Shown here: positions 1 to 8,633 of the stretch, in pieces
Position numbering within the stretch: position 1 is the stretch's first letter
How the letters are laid out: each line of letters starts with the position of its first letter
NCBI RefSeq assembly: GCF_014204515.1
Contig: NZ_JACHLI010000019.1
Location: 62,001 to 126,000 of the forward strand
DNA: 64,000 bases
Reading direction: 5' to 3'
Origin: Pseudomonas nitroreducens
Lineage (GTDB): Bacteria > Pseudomonadota > Gammaproteobacteria > Pseudomonadales > Pseudomonadaceae
Position numbers and translations under genes: made by a program
The notes under the pieces: generated by a model
The model's database searches: none
Told to the model about the DNA's origin: nothing
Seen by the model: the letters and a program-made list of their open reading frames with translations, nothing else

Positions 1-1451
1 AGGCCAACGCCCAGCTGGTATTCGAGGAACCCGACGGCCGCTTCTTCCTGCACTGCTACCGTGCCAGCTCCGAGCGCCAGCTGGTGCTGCTGCTGGGCAG
101 CAAGACCACCAGCGAAGCCTGGGTGCTGGACGCCAGCACGCCGGAGGGCGAGTTCGTCTGCCTGGCCCCCCGCGAGGAAGGCCACGAGTACTACCCGGAC
201 CACGGCCGTCTGCACGACCAGTGGACCTGGCTGATCCGCAGCAACCAGGCCGGCATCAACTACGCCCTGTACCAAGCCAGCGAAGCGCAGCCCACCCGCA
301 CCCACTGGCACGAACTGGTGGCGCACCGCGATGACGTGATGCTCGAAGGCCTGACCCTGAGCGCCAGCGCCTTGACCCTGAGCCTGCGCGAAGGCGGCCT
401 GCCGATCGTCGAGGTGCACCCGCACGGCCAGCCGGCGCACCGCGTCGACCTGCCGGATGCCGCCTACAACCTTTATGTGCAGGACAGCCTGGAGTTCGAC
501 AGCACCGTGATCCGCCTGCGCTACGAGGCCCTCAACCGCCCGGCGCAGGTTCGCCAGCTGGACCTGGCCAGCGGTGAGCAGAAGGTGCTCAAGGAAACTC
601 CGGTAGAAGGCCCGTTCGACGCCGACGCTTACGAAAGCCGCCGCCTCTGGGCCGATGCCGGCGACGGCGTGCAGGTGCCGATCAGCCTGGTCGGCCGCCG
701 CGAGATGCTGGAAAGCATCGCCCGTGGCGAGCCCGCACCGCTCTATCTCTATGGTTATGGCGCCTACGGCGAGAGCCTCGACCCGTGGTTCTCCCACGCG
801 CGCCTGAGCCTGCTGGAGCGCGGCTTCGTCTTCGCCATCGCCCACGTGCGCGGCGGCGGCGAGCTGGGCGAAGCCTGGTACCGCGCCGGCAAGCTTGCGC
901 ACAAGCAGAACACCTTCAGCGACTTCATCGCCTGCGCCGAACACTTGCTGGCCCAGGGTTACAGCACCCCAGCCCAGCTCGCTATCAGCGGCGGCAGCGC
1001 TGGTGGGCTGCTGATCGGCGCGGTGCTCAACCAGCGCCCGCAGCTGTTCGCCGCGGCCATCGCCGAGGTGCCTTTCGTCGACGTGCTCAACAGCATGCTC
1101 AACCCCGACCTGCCGCTGACCGTCACCGAGTACGACGAGTGGGGCAACCCGCAGGAGCCGGAGGTCTACGAACGCATCCGCGCCTACGCGCCCTACGAGA
1201 ATGTCAGCGCCCAGGACTACCCTGCCCTGCTGGTAGTCGCCGGCTACAACGACAGCCGCGTGCAGTACTGGGAAGCGGCCAAGTGGGTGGCCAAGCTGCG
1301 TGTCAGCAAGACCGACGAGCACCTGCTGCTGCTCAAGACCGACCTGGGCGCCGGCCACGGCGGCATGAGCGGCCGCTACCAGGGCCTGAAGGACGTGGCG
1401 CTGGAATACGCCTTCCTGTTCAAGGTGCTGGGCATCGAAGGCCACGCCTGA
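1..1451 (+). CDS. ptrB: Oligopeptidase B (S9A serine peptidase), 5' truncated by window edge
   Basis: The frame is open from base 3 and gives 482 visible residues. The S9A oligopeptidase family is usually about 680 residues, so roughly 200 N-terminal residues lie outside the window. The catalytic triad can be read directly: Ser332 in SGGSAGG, Asp417 in YNDSRV and His452 in GAGHGG (numbered from the first visible codon). These cytosolic peptidases cleave short peptides after basic residues, with a beta-propeller domain gating the alpha/beta-hydrolase domain. The visible part holds the end of the propeller and the whole hydrolase domain. The stop codon overlaps the start of the next gene (TGATG), so the two are probably translationally coupled. 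A prolyl oligopeptidase is the alternative; the general layout fits oligopeptidase B better. Confidence 0.88.
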   Translation, partial: ANAQLVFEEPDGRFFLHCYRASSERQLVLLLGSKTTSEAWVLDASTPEGEFVCLAPREEGHEYYPDHGRLHDQWTWLIRSNQAGINYALYQASEAQPTRTHWHELVAHRDDVMLEGLTLSASALTLSLREGGLPIVEVHPHGQPAHRVDLPDAAYNLYVQDSLEFDSTVIRLRYEALNRPAQVRQLDLASGEQKVLKETPVEGPFDADAYESRRLWADAGDGVQVPISLVGRREMLESIARGEPAPLYLYGYGAYGESLDPWFSHARLSLLERGFVFAIAHVRGGGELGEAWYRAGKLAHKQNTFSDFIACAEHLLAQGYSTPAQLAISGGSAGGLLIGAVLNQRPQLFAAAIAEVPFVDVLNSMLNPDLPLTVTEYDEWGNPQEPEVYERIRAYAPYENVSAQDYPALLVVAGYNDSRVQYWEAAKWVAKLRVSKTDEHLLLLKTDLGAGHGGMSGRYQGLKDVALEYAFLFKVLGIEGHA

Positions 1452-1792
1452 TGCTCTATACCTGCCCCTGCTGCGGCTACTTCAGTTTCGGCGACCCGCC
1501 GGGGTCGTACGAAATCTGCGAGATCTGCTTCTGGGAGGACGATCACCTGCAACTCTGCTTCCCCGACGCGCGCGGCGGCGCCAATGCGGTGAGCCTGATC
1601 GAGGCGCAGGTCAACTTCGTGCAATGGGGCGCCTGCGAACGGCGCTTCCGCCCCCAGGTGCGCCCGCCGACCATCGAGGATGAGAAGGACGAGCGCTGGT
1701 TCCCGCTGTGGCAGAAGCGCGTGGAGCTGCCGGACGACGAAGCGCCGCTGAGCGGCGAGGAAGCCTGTTACTGGCTACGTGCGCCGGCCTGA
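1451..1792 (+). CDS. CPCC-type cysteine-rich protein
   Basis: This is a 113-residue protein that opens with MLYTCPCCGYFSF and has a second cysteine pair in CEICFWEDD. That arrangement matches the bacterial 'cysteine-rich CPCC' family, whose molecular role is unknown. The four cysteines look like a zinc-ribbon or rubredoxin-like metal site (inference). The start ATG overlaps the stop of the upstream peptidase, so it depends on that transcript. The C-terminal half is acidic and tryptophan-rich, with no signal peptide or membrane segment, so a cytosolic location is expected. Confidence 0.8.
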   Translation: MLYTCPCCGYFSFGDPPGSYEICEICFWEDDHLQLCFPDARGGANAVSLIEAQVNFVQWGACERRFRPQVRPPTIEDEKDERWFPLWQKRVELPDDEAPLSGEEACYWLRAPA

Positions 1793-1798
1793 TGCGGA

Positions 1799-2428
1799 TC
1801 AGCGCCGGCTGCTGACCGCCAGGCCTACGCCCATGGCGACGATCAATCCGCCCGAAGCGGTCTGCTGCCAGCGCCGCCAGCTCGGGTTGCTGCCCACGCA
1901 GTTGCCGACGCGCCCGGCGACCACCGACACCACGGCGTTCACCAGGCAGCCGCCGAGGTTGAACAGCAGGCCGAGGCAGAGTATCTGCAGCACGAAGTTC
2001 GGGCTGCCGGCCGGCACGAACTGCGGCAGGAAGGCCAGGAAGAACAGCGCCACCTTGGGGTTGAACACGTTGACCATCATGCCTTGCAGGAACACCCGGC
2101 TCAGCCGGGCGGGCTCGAGCTCGGTGCGTTTCTGTTCGCGCCAGGCGCCACGGATCAGCTGTACGCCGAGCCAGATCAGGTAGAGCGCGCCCAGCCACTT
2201 GAGCACGCCGAAGGCCACGCTGGACATCATCAGCAGCGCCGACAGGCCGAATGCCGCGGCCAGCATATGCACCACGCAGCCAGCGCCGATCCCCAGGGTC
2301 GACATCAGGCCGGCCGCCGTACCCTGGGCGGCCGAACGCGAGGCCACGTAGAGCATGTCCGGGCCGGGCGTGAGGTTGAGTGCGAGGGTGGCGATGAAGA
2401 ACAGGCTGAGGCTTTCGAGACTGGGCAT
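1799..2428 (-). CDS. LysE/RhtB family amino-acid exporter
   Basis: This is a 209-residue integral membrane protein. I chose the start at 2428 because the sequence MPSLESLSLFFIATLALNLT leads straight into the first transmembrane helix and the family motif NLTPGPDM. The longer upstream extension reads as non-conserved, Arg-rich sequence. About six hydrophobic segments are visible, as usual for LysE/RhtB carriers that export amino acids or homoserine lactone-like compounds by proton antiport. The substrate cannot be told from sequence. It converges with the CPCC gene, with only 6 bases between the stops. Confidence 0.85.
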   Translation of the reverse strand: MPSLESLSLFFIATLALNLTPGPDMLYVASRSAAQGTAAGLMSTLGIGAGCVVHMLAAAFGLSALLMMSSVAFGVLKWLGALYLIWLGVQLIRGAWREQKRTELEPARLSRVFLQGMMVNVFNPKVALFFLAFLPQFVPAGSPNFVLQILCLGLLFNLGGCLVNAVVSVVAGRVGNCVGSNPSWRRWQQTASGGLIVAMGVGLAVSSRR

Positions 2429-2499
2429 GGCGCGACTCCGGGGCGAAGACGCGCAGCATGCCATGGCCTGCGCCGCTAGAGGAAACCGCGGCGCAAGGA

Positions 2500-2949
2500 T
2501 CAGCCGGCGCGGAAGATCAGGTGCTCTTCCCAGTCGTCCTCGGCCACCGAGTTCTCGCTGAGCATGCGCCCCGATTGCGAGATGCGCTCGTGGTGCACGG
2601 CGTCCGGGTCGCCGCAGACCAGGTGGTGCCACAGCGGCAGGTCCTTGCCCTCGGCCACCAGGCGGTAGCCGCAGGTCGGCGGCAGCCACTGGAACTCGTC
2701 AGCCTGGGCCGGGGTGAGCTGGATGCAGTCGGGCACGCTGGCGCGGCGGTTGGCGTAGTCGGTGCAGCGGCAGGTCTTCAGGTCCAGCAGCTTGCAGGCG
2801 ATGCGCGTGTAGTAGACGGCGCCGTCATCCTCGTCTTCGAGCTTCTGCAGGCAGCACAGGCCACAGCCGTCGCACAGCGACTCCCACTCCTGCTGGTCGA
2901 GTTGCTCGAGGGTCTTGCGTTTCCAGAAGGGCTCTACTTTGGCGGCCAT
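2500..2949 (-). CDS. YcgN-like cysteine cluster protein (UPF0260)
   Basis: This is a 149-residue cytosolic protein. The motif CDGCGLCC (CxxCxxCC) near residue 26, followed by CKLLDLKTCRC and later cysteines, is the signature of the UPF0260/YcgN family. The family belongs to a superfamily of putative zinc or iron-sulfur proteins that also includes flagellin N-methylase. The start at 2949 gives MAAKVEPFWKRKTLEQL, the typical family N-terminus. Function is unknown. PAO1 has a counterpart in a similar neighbourhood (PA1299, from memory). Confidence 0.85.
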   Translation of the reverse strand: MAAKVEPFWKRKTLEQLDQQEWESLCDGCGLCCLQKLEDEDDGAVYYTRIACKLLDLKTCRCTDYANRRASVPDCIQLTPAQADEFQWLPPTCGYRLVAEGKDLPLWHHLVCGDPDAVHHERISQSGRMLSENSVAEDDWEEHLIFRAG

Positions 2950-3196
2950 TTTTTGATCAGGGGCTATTTCACGGGGCGCAAAGTCTAAGCCCCGCGAGCA
3001 GCAAGGCCAAGTGCAGGCGACCATTGACCGCGCGGCGCTTGCCAGAGCGGGCCGCGCTGGTTAGTTTGACCGACCCATGGGCCCGGTCCGCTTGCTTTCC
3101 ACCAGAGCCGCGAGACACGCCAGACGCCCGATCCCACCGCGATGCCCGGCCGACCACGGCACCATCGGCAGATTCCACGCCCTTCAAGGAGCCACC

Positions 3197-3790
3197 ATGA
3201 GCGCCAATCCGCGCGTTTCCGAGCACCCCATCGACCCGCAGTTCATCAATCGCTGGTCGCCTCGCGCCTTCAACGGCGAAGCCATTCCCCAGGAGACCCT
3301 GCTGAGCTTCATCGAGGCCGCGCGCTGGGCGCCGTCCTCGTTCAACTCGCAGCCCTGGCGCTTCCTCTTCGCCCTGCGCGACACGCCGAACTGGCAGCGC
3401 TACCTGAACCTGCTGGGCGAATTCAACCGTGGCTGGGCGCAACACGCCTCGGCGCTGGTCGTCGTGCTGTCGAAAACCACTTTCGCCCCGCCCGGCTCCA
3501 GCGAAGAGAAACCGGCCCTGTGGCACAGCTTCGACACCGGCTCGGCCTGGGGCTTCCTCGCCCTGCAGGCGAGCCTCGCCGGCTGGCACACCCACGGCAT
3601 GGCCGGCTTCGACCGCGAACTGGCGCGCAGCGAGCTGAAGGTCCCGGCGGATCACGAGATCCACGCGGTGATCGCCATCGGCAAGCTGGGCGACAAGTCG
3701 ATCCTCGCCGAAAGCCTGCAGGCCCGCGAAGTACCCAACGCCCGCCGGCCGCTGGCGGAGATCGTTGCCGAGGGTGATTTCTCGCTCTGA
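3197..3790 (+). CDS. Nitroreductase family oxidoreductase
   Basis: This is a 197-residue flavoprotein of the nitroreductase superfamily. The N-terminal FMN-phosphate motif RWSPRAF and the segment WAPSSFNSQPWRF are typical. Such enzymes use NAD(P)H and FMN to reduce nitro groups, quinones or enones, usually as cytosolic dimers; the physiological substrate is not predictable here. AAGGA at 3186-3190 sits well for the ATG at 3197. The gene is followed by a REP pair and a strong terminator, so it is probably monocistronic. Confidence 0.85.
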   Translation: MSANPRVSEHPIDPQFINRWSPRAFNGEAIPQETLLSFIEAARWAPSSFNSQPWRFLFALRDTPNWQRYLNLLGEFNRGWAQHASALVVVLSKTTFAPPGSSEEKPALWHSFDTGSAWGFLALQASLAGWHTHGMAGFDRELARSELKVPADHEIHAVIAIGKLGDKSILAESLQAREVPNARRPLAEIVAEGDFSL

Positions 3791-3801
3791 GAAGCTTTGT
3801 T

Positions 3802-3872
3802 GTAGGAGCGGACTCCGTCCGCGATAGGCCCCCATCGCGGCGGAAACCATCGCGGACGGAGTCCGCTCCTAC
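3802..3872. repeat. REP pair, type A (GTAGGAGCGGACTCCGTC family)
   Basis: Two head-to-head copies of a Pseudomonas REP palindrome: GTAGGAGCGGACTCCGTC at the left and its inverse ending CTCCTAC at the right, around a short centre. The pair lies between the nitroreductase stop and the terminator. The same family recurs at 43765, 43945 and 48582. Confidence 0.9.
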
Positions 3873-3883
3873 GAATAGCGCCC

Positions 3884-3915
3884 ATGAAAAAGGCCCCTTA
3901 AGGGGCCTTTTTCAT
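3884..3915. terminator. Bidirectional intrinsic terminator
   Basis: A near-perfect palindrome (ATGAAAAAGGCCCC at the left, its inverse at the right) gives a GC-rich stem followed by a T run on both strands. It serves the nitroreductase (+) and the hydroxyacid dehydrogenase (-). Confidence 0.9.
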
Positions 3916-3926
3916 GGGGGAAGCGG

Positions 3927-4859
3927 TCAGTACCCGCGGGAGAAATCCACTTCGCCGCGCATCGCCTGCCCCGCCCAGAAGCGCGTGAGGTTGTCGCGGA
4001 ACAGGTCGATCAGCAGGCTCGGCAGCGTCGGCGCCGCGGTGTGCCCGGTCAACAGCAGGCGCGGCGTGTGCCAGAACGGGTGGGAAACCGGCAGCGGCTC
4101 CTGGCGGCAGACATCGATCACCGCGCCGGCCAGCTGGTTGGCTTCCAGCGCCGCAACCAGGTCTTCGTCCACCACCGAAGTGCCGCGCCCGGCGTTGAGG
4201 AACAGCGCGGTGGGCTTCATCCGCTGGAACAGCGCGAGGTCGTAGACATCGCGGGTTTCCGGGGTGTCCGGCAACAGGTTGATCACGTAGTCGGCGGTTT
4301 CCGCCAGGCGCGGCAGGTCTTCCATGCCACCCATGCGGCCGAAGGGCACCAGTGCGCGCGGGTTCTTCGCCACGCCGACCAGCTCCACGCCGAACGGCGC
4401 CAGCATGTGCGCCACCGCCTGGCCGATCTCGCCGGTGCCGACGATGAGGATCTGCCGGCCACTCAGGCTGCCCGGCACGCGGTCGTCCCACTGTACGCCG
4501 ACCTGGCTGGCCAGGCGGCCGAGGAACTGCCGTTCGTGGGCGAGCATGTAGGTGAGCAGGTACTCGGTCATGACCTGACCGAAGATGCCGACAGCACGGG
4601 TCAGGGCGTAGTCCTTGGGCAGGTCGTCGGCCAGCAGCGGAGTGATGCCCGCCCAGCTCGACTGGATCCACACCGGGTGCACGCCCTGGCGCAGCAACTG
4701 CGCAGCCAGGTTCGGCTCGCCGAGCCATACCGGGCATTCCGCCGCGGCTTCCACCAGCTTGCCCGGGTCGTTGCCGGAGATCACCGTCAATCGGGGTTCG
4801 GCCGCCATCAGCAGGGCGGCGTAGAGGGCGTGTTCGCGATCGAGTACGAGCAGGCGCAT
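3927..4859 (-). CDS. D-2-hydroxyacid dehydrogenase
   Basis: This is a 310-residue NAD(P)-dependent enzyme that reduces 2-oxo acids to D-2-hydroxy acids, or the reverse. The dinucleotide-binding motif GTGEIG lies near residue 142. Candidate catalytic residues follow the family order: Arg in NAGRGTSVVDED, Glu in CRQEPLP and His in LTGHTAAP. The N-terminal substrate domain is short, as in the GhrA-like branch (glyoxylate/hydroxypyruvate reductase A), but the substrate is not certain. It is transcribed alone on the minus strand and ends at a shared bidirectional terminator. Confidence 0.85.
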   Translation of the reverse strand: MRLLVLDREHALYAALLMAAEPRLTVISGNDPGKLVEAAAECPVWLGEPNLAAQLLRQGVHPVWIQSSWAGITPLLADDLPKDYALTRAVGIFGQVMTEYLLTYMLAHERQFLGRLASQVGVQWDDRVPGSLSGRQILIVGTGEIGQAVAHMLAPFGVELVGVAKNPRALVPFGRMGGMEDLPRLAETADYVINLLPDTPETRDVYDLALFQRMKPTALFLNAGRGTSVVDEDLVAALEANQLAGAVIDVCRQEPLPVSHPFWHTPRLLLTGHTAAPTLPSLLIDLFRDNLTRFWAGQAMRGEVDFSRGY

Positions 4860-5108
4860 GGTCAGGCCTTTCGCTTGGATCGGTGGAGCATTTCCGGCTG
4901 GCGCATCTGCACTCGCTTCAAGGGAGCTTCCCTGGGGAAATCGTCGTCAGTTCTTGGGAAGTCAGGCGGCTATAGACACAGCCAGAGACCAAGCGTTCCG
5001 CTCCGTTGAACCCTGTTTCTGAGCGCATAATGCGCTCAAGCCGCGAACTTGCACAGTGCCAGCACTGGGCAGATACGCGGCTTGAGTGGCGTGACGAGGC
5101 GGTCGCGA

Positions 5109-5402
5109 TCAGACCGGGTCGTTGCGGCGCAGCAGTTCCTCGGGCAGGTGCTCGATGTATTCCTCTTCCGCCGGCGGCATCTGCAGGTGGAAACCTTGTT
5201 TCTCGATGTTTTCCAGCACCACGTTGATGTCTTCGCGGGCCAGCTGGCGCTCCGGGCTCAGGACCAGGTCGAAGGTGTGCTTCGGCGCGCCGAACGCGGC
5301 GAGCAGCGCCTCGGGCACGCGGCTCAGGGCTTCGCGCTTGTCGACGTAGAGGTACATCTCGTTCTTGCGCGGACTCTTGTAGATGGAGCAGATACGTTTC
5401 AT
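5109..5402 (-). CDS. YcgL domain protein
   Basis: This is a 97-residue protein beginning MKRICSIYKSPRKNEMYLYV, the conserved start of the YcgL family (small alpha/beta proteins of unknown function). The conserved Lys-Tyr-rich N-terminal strand and the GFHLQMPP segment are both present. It follows rnd by 8 bases on the same strand, an arrangement I recall from PAO1 (PA1295/PA1294), so it is probably co-transcribed with RNase D. Confidence 0.88.
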   Translation of the reverse strand: MKRICSIYKSPRKNEMYLYVDKREALSRVPEALLAAFGAPKHTFDLVLSPERQLAREDINVVLENIEKQGFHLQMPPAEEEYIEHLPEELLRRNDPV

Positions 5403-5410
5403 GGCGAGGG

Positions 5411-6553
5411 CTATTCCGCGTTGTTCGGGGTGGAGGCGGCGAGGTCGTCGAGCAGGGCCTGGCCCATCAGTTCGCGGCGCCAGCCTTGCAGTGAATCGGG
5501 CAACTGGTAGGGGCCGTTCGGCCAGCCGGTCTTGAGCAGGGCTTCGAGGATCTTCTTGCGCAGCATCAGCTCGGGCGCCATCTCCAGGCGCTCGGCTTCC
5601 CGCTGGCCGATTTCACGCAGCCGCTTCAGCACCGGGGTGATTTCACGCGGCAGGGGTTCGGGCAGGGTCTGCGGGCGATCGGCTTCCGGCAGTTTCGCCG
5701 CATGGGCGATCAGCGCGATCAGCGTGTCGCCATCCTGGCGCACGGTGCGCGGGTGCATGTCGTCGATGCGCGCCAGGGCGACCTTGTCGCTGGGCTGGAA
5801 GCGCGCCAGGGGCCACAGGGTGTGCTCGCGCAGCACGTGGTTGCGCGGCTTGTTGCGCAGCCGCGCCTGTTCCTCGCGCCAGACGCACAGTTCGCGCAGC
5901 ACGGCCAGTTGCTGGGGGTTGAGCTTCCAGGCCAGCTTGATGTCGAGGTAGGCCTCCTGGGGGTCGCTGACCCGGCTCTGGTTGTTCGCCAGGTCCGCGC
6001 CGTCGGCCAGCAGCCATTGCAGCTTCTCGTCGCTCAGGCGCGGCGCCAGCTTCACGTAGACCTCGGCCAGGTGCAGCACGTCCTCGGCGGCGTAGCGCAC
6101 CTGCATGTCGGTCAGCGGGCGCTGCAACCAGTCGGAGCGGGTCTCGTCCTTGGGCAGGTCGAGGCCGAGGATTTCCAGCACCAGCCTGGAATAGCCCATG
6201 GAATGCGGCATGCCCAGGTAGGCGGCGGCCAGCTGGGTGTCGAACAGCGGCTGCGGCAGACTGCCGGTCAGGCGCTGGAAGACTTCCAGGTCCTCGCCAC
6301 AGGCATGGAACACCTTGACCACCAGCGGCGATTCCAGCACGGCGGCGAACGGCGACCAGTCGCGGATCAGCAGCGGGTCGATCAGCCATACGCCGCTGCC
6401 GTCGCCCACCTGAATCAGCCCGGCTGCCGGGTAGAAGGTATCGACACGCATGAACTCGGTATCGAGCGCGAGGTACGGCAGTTCTTTCCAGTCCTGGCAC
6501 TGGCGCTCCAGGGTGGCATCGTCGCGAATCCACTGAATGTCGAGGACGGTCAC
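5411..6553 (-). CDS. rnd: Ribonuclease D
   Basis: This is a 3'-5' exoribonuclease that trims tRNA precursors and other stable RNAs. The DEDD exonuclease domain starts with LALDTEFMR (the D-x-E pair), followed by FHACGEDLEVF and YAAEDVLHLAEVY, and then an HRDC domain (LRELCVWREEQARLRNKPRN). I chose the GTG at 6553 (380 residues). On the minus strand the strong GAAGGAG abuts the in-frame ATG at 6559 with no spacer, but lies 6 bases before this GTG. With the ATG start the protein would be two residues longer. The downstream ycgL gene is close enough to share the transcript. Confidence 0.92.
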   Translation of the reverse strand: MTVLDIQWIRDDATLERQCQDWKELPYLALDTEFMRVDTFYPAAGLIQVGDGSGVWLIDPLLIRDWSPFAAVLESPLVVKVFHACGEDLEVFQRLTGSLPQPLFDTQLAAAYLGMPHSMGYSRLVLEILGLDLPKDETRSDWLQRPLTDMQVRYAAEDVLHLAEVYVKLAPRLSDEKLQWLLADGADLANNQSRVSDPQEAYLDIKLAWKLNPQQLAVLRELCVWREEQARLRNKPRNHVLREHTLWPLARFQPSDKVALARIDDMHPRTVRQDGDTLIALIAHAAKLPEADRPQTLPEPLPREITPVLKRLREIGQREAERLEMAPELMLRKKILEALLKTGWPNGPYQLPDSLQGWRRELMGQALLDDLAASTPNNAE

Positions 6554-6692
6554 GAACATCTCCTTCGTTTCGGTGCGCGCAGTATATAGAGATGCAGGAT
6601 GTGCGAGCATTCCGCTCGGCTATCGGTGTGTGACGAGCCGCTGGCAACCTCTACGCTTTGCCCCGCCCACCACAACAATAAGGCCGTTCTTC

Positions 6693-7754
6693 ATGAAGAA
6701 ACTCTTCGGCTTGGTCGTCCTGCTGGTCGCCGCCCTCGCGGTTTACCTGGCGCTCACGCCCAGCCCCATCGACCCGCTGGCCTGGACGCCGCCCAAGGCG
6801 CCGCCGATGACCGGCGTGATGGAACCCAATGACACGCTGATGAAGGCCGAACTGCTGGCCCAGGGCCAGATCGTCGGCCCCGAGGACACCGCCGTGGACA
6901 GTCAGGGCCGGGTCTTCGCCGGTCTGGATGACGGACGCATCGTGCGCATCGGCGCCGACGGCAAGGCCGAAACTTTCGTTGAAACCGGCGGCCGCCCGCT
7001 GGGCCTGGCCTTCGACAAGGCCGGCAAGCTGATCGTCGCCGATGCCTGGAAGGGCCTGCTGGAGGTCGATCCGCAGGGCAGTATCCGCGTGCTGACCGAT
7101 TCGGCCGACGGCGTACCGTTCGGCTTCACCGACGACCTGGACATCGCCAGCGACGGGCGCATCTATTTCAGCGACGCTTCCAGCCGCTTCCACCAGCCCG
7201 ACTACATTCTCGACCTGCTCGAAGCCCGCCCCCACGGTCGCCTGCTGCGCTACGACCCGGCCAGCGGCAAGACCGAGACACTGCTCAAGGACCTGTACTT
7301 CGCCAACGGCGTAGCGCTGTCTCAGCACGAGGACTTCGTGCTGGTCAACGAGACCTACCGCTACCGCATCACCCGCTACTGGCTCAAGGGCGAGAAGGCC
7401 GGGCAACACGAGGTGTTCATCGACAACCTGCCGGGCCTGCCGGACAACCTCGCCAGTGATCGCAGCGGCACCTTCTGGGTCGCCCTGCCCTCGCCGCGCA
7501 AGGCCGACGCCGACCTGATCCAGCAACTGCCCTGGCTGAAAAGCCAGCTCACCAAGCTGCCGCGCGCCGTGCTGCCCAAGCCGGTGCCCTACGGCCTGGT
7601 GATCCAGGTGAACGAGAAAGGCGAGATCGTGCGCAGCCTGCACGACACCAGCGGCCAGCATCTGCGCATGGTGACCTCGGCCAAGCCGGTGAACGGTGTG
7701 CTTTACCTGGGCAGCCTGGAGAACGACCGCATCGGGCGGCTGCAACTCCACTGA
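6693..7754 (+). CDS. SMP-30/strictosidine synthase-like beta-propeller protein
   Basis: This is a 353-residue protein with one N-terminal hydrophobic segment (residues 3-23) that should anchor or export it. A six-bladed propeller follows. Repeated motifs such as GPEDTAVDSQGRVF, GRPLGLAFDKAGKLIVADA, GFTDDLDIASDGRIYFSDAS and ANGVALSQHEDFVLVNET are those of the strictosidine-synthase/gluconolactonase fold, which binds a divalent metal and often acts as a lactonase or esterase. The substrate is unknown. A periplasmic, membrane-tethered location is inferred. It is divergent from rnd and converges with the acyltransferase gene. Confidence 0.8.
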   Translation: MKKLFGLVVLLVAALAVYLALTPSPIDPLAWTPPKAPPMTGVMEPNDTLMKAELLAQGQIVGPEDTAVDSQGRVFAGLDDGRIVRIGADGKAETFVETGGRPLGLAFDKAGKLIVADAWKGLLEVDPQGSIRVLTDSADGVPFGFTDDLDIASDGRIYFSDASSRFHQPDYILDLLEARPHGRLLRYDPASGKTETLLKDLYFANGVALSQHEDFVLVNETYRYRITRYWLKGEKAGQHEVFIDNLPGLPDNLASDRSGTFWVALPSPRKADADLIQQLPWLKSQLTKLPRAVLPKPVPYGLVIQVNEKGEIVRSLHDTSGQHLRMVTSAKPVNGVLYLGSLENDRIGRLQLH

Positions 7755-7758
7755 CGCC

Positions 7759-8553
7759 TCAGGCCGGCGCCTGTTCCTTCGGGGCAGGTGCCGGTGCGGG
7801 CGCGGCGGAGGGCTCCAGCAACTCCAGCATGCGCTCGCGCACCTCACCCATCAGCGCGTCGATGCCGAGTTCGGTGAACTGGGTGGAATCGATCGGCGCG
7901 CCGACGTGCACTTCCACCGGCATGCCCAGGTTCAGCTTCAGGCCGCCGGCCGGCAGCAGTTGCTGGATGCCGCGGATCGCCACCGGAACGATGATCGCAT
8001 CGGTCTGCTGCGCCAGGCGGAAGCAGCCCTTCTTGAACGGCTGCAGCTTGCCATCCTTGGAGCGCGTGCCCTCGGGCGCGGCCCACAGCACGATGCCGCT
8101 CTCCATCATTTCCCGCGCCTTGGCCAGGTCGGCCATGGCCTGGTGGCGGTTGTGCCGGTCGATGGAGGGGAACTCCGCCGCGCGCATGGCCGCCCCCCAC
8201 ACCGGCACGGCGAACAGCTCGCGCTTGGCGAGCATGCGGATCGAGCCGGGCAGGGTCACGAAGATCGCCGGGATGTCATAGAAGCTGGAATGGGTGCAGA
8301 GGATCATGTAGCGGCGACCGTCGCCGAAGTCCGGCACCTCGCCGTGGCGGCTCATGCGGGCGCCGGTGAGGCGCAGCAGGCTGCCGGACCAGTCGCGGGT
8401 GAAACCGTCGACCCGGGCGCGGCGCAGCCGGCCGATGGCGCCCAGCGCCAGCACCCGGACGCTGTAGCCCAGGGTGATCAGAACGGTCGCCAGCCCCACC
8501 AGGGCGACGCGCAACGGGCCGGCCTTGCGCGGCGCCGATTGCTGGTTGTGCAT
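7759..8553 (-). CDS. 1-acyl-sn-glycerol-3-phosphate acyltransferase (PlsC family)
   Basis: This is a 264-residue membrane-associated acyltransferase. The catalytic motif HSSFYD (H-x4-D, His88) and the substrate-binding motif EGTRSK near residue 161 are clear, and a hydrophobic N-terminal segment precedes them. It should transfer an acyl chain to lysophosphatidic acid in phospholipid synthesis, though related enzymes acylate other lipids. An in-frame TTG three codons upstream directly follows the Shine-Dalgarno-like GGGGAG, whereas the ATG at 8553 has a 9-base spacing, so I use the ATG. The C-terminal tail is Ala/Pro-rich (APAPAPAPKEQAPA). Genomes of this genus usually carry several paralogues. 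Confidence 0.85.
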   Translation of the reverse strand: MHNQQSAPRKAGPLRVALVGLATVLITLGYSVRVLALGAIGRLRRARVDGFTRDWSGSLLRLTGARMSRHGEVPDFGDGRRYMILCTHSSFYDIPAIFVTLPGSIRMLAKRELFAVPVWGAAMRAAEFPSIDRHNRHQAMADLAKAREMMESGIVLWAAPEGTRSKDGKLQPFKKGCFRLAQQTDAIIVPVAIRGIQQLLPAGGLKLNLGMPVEVHVGAPIDSTQFTELGIDALMGEVRERMLELLEPSAAPAPAPAPKEQAPA

Positions 8554-8633
8554 GTTCGCCAACTCCCCACCAACTTTTCATCGTACAAGCCTTATGATGC
8601 GTTTCGGCCCCGTCACGACACAGGAAAGCGCCC

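Noticed and set aside
785..1792. 335-codon frame starting inside ptrB and running into the CPCC gene
   Set aside because: Its first two thirds are an out-of-frame reading of ptrB; only the part from 1451 is the real CPCC gene.
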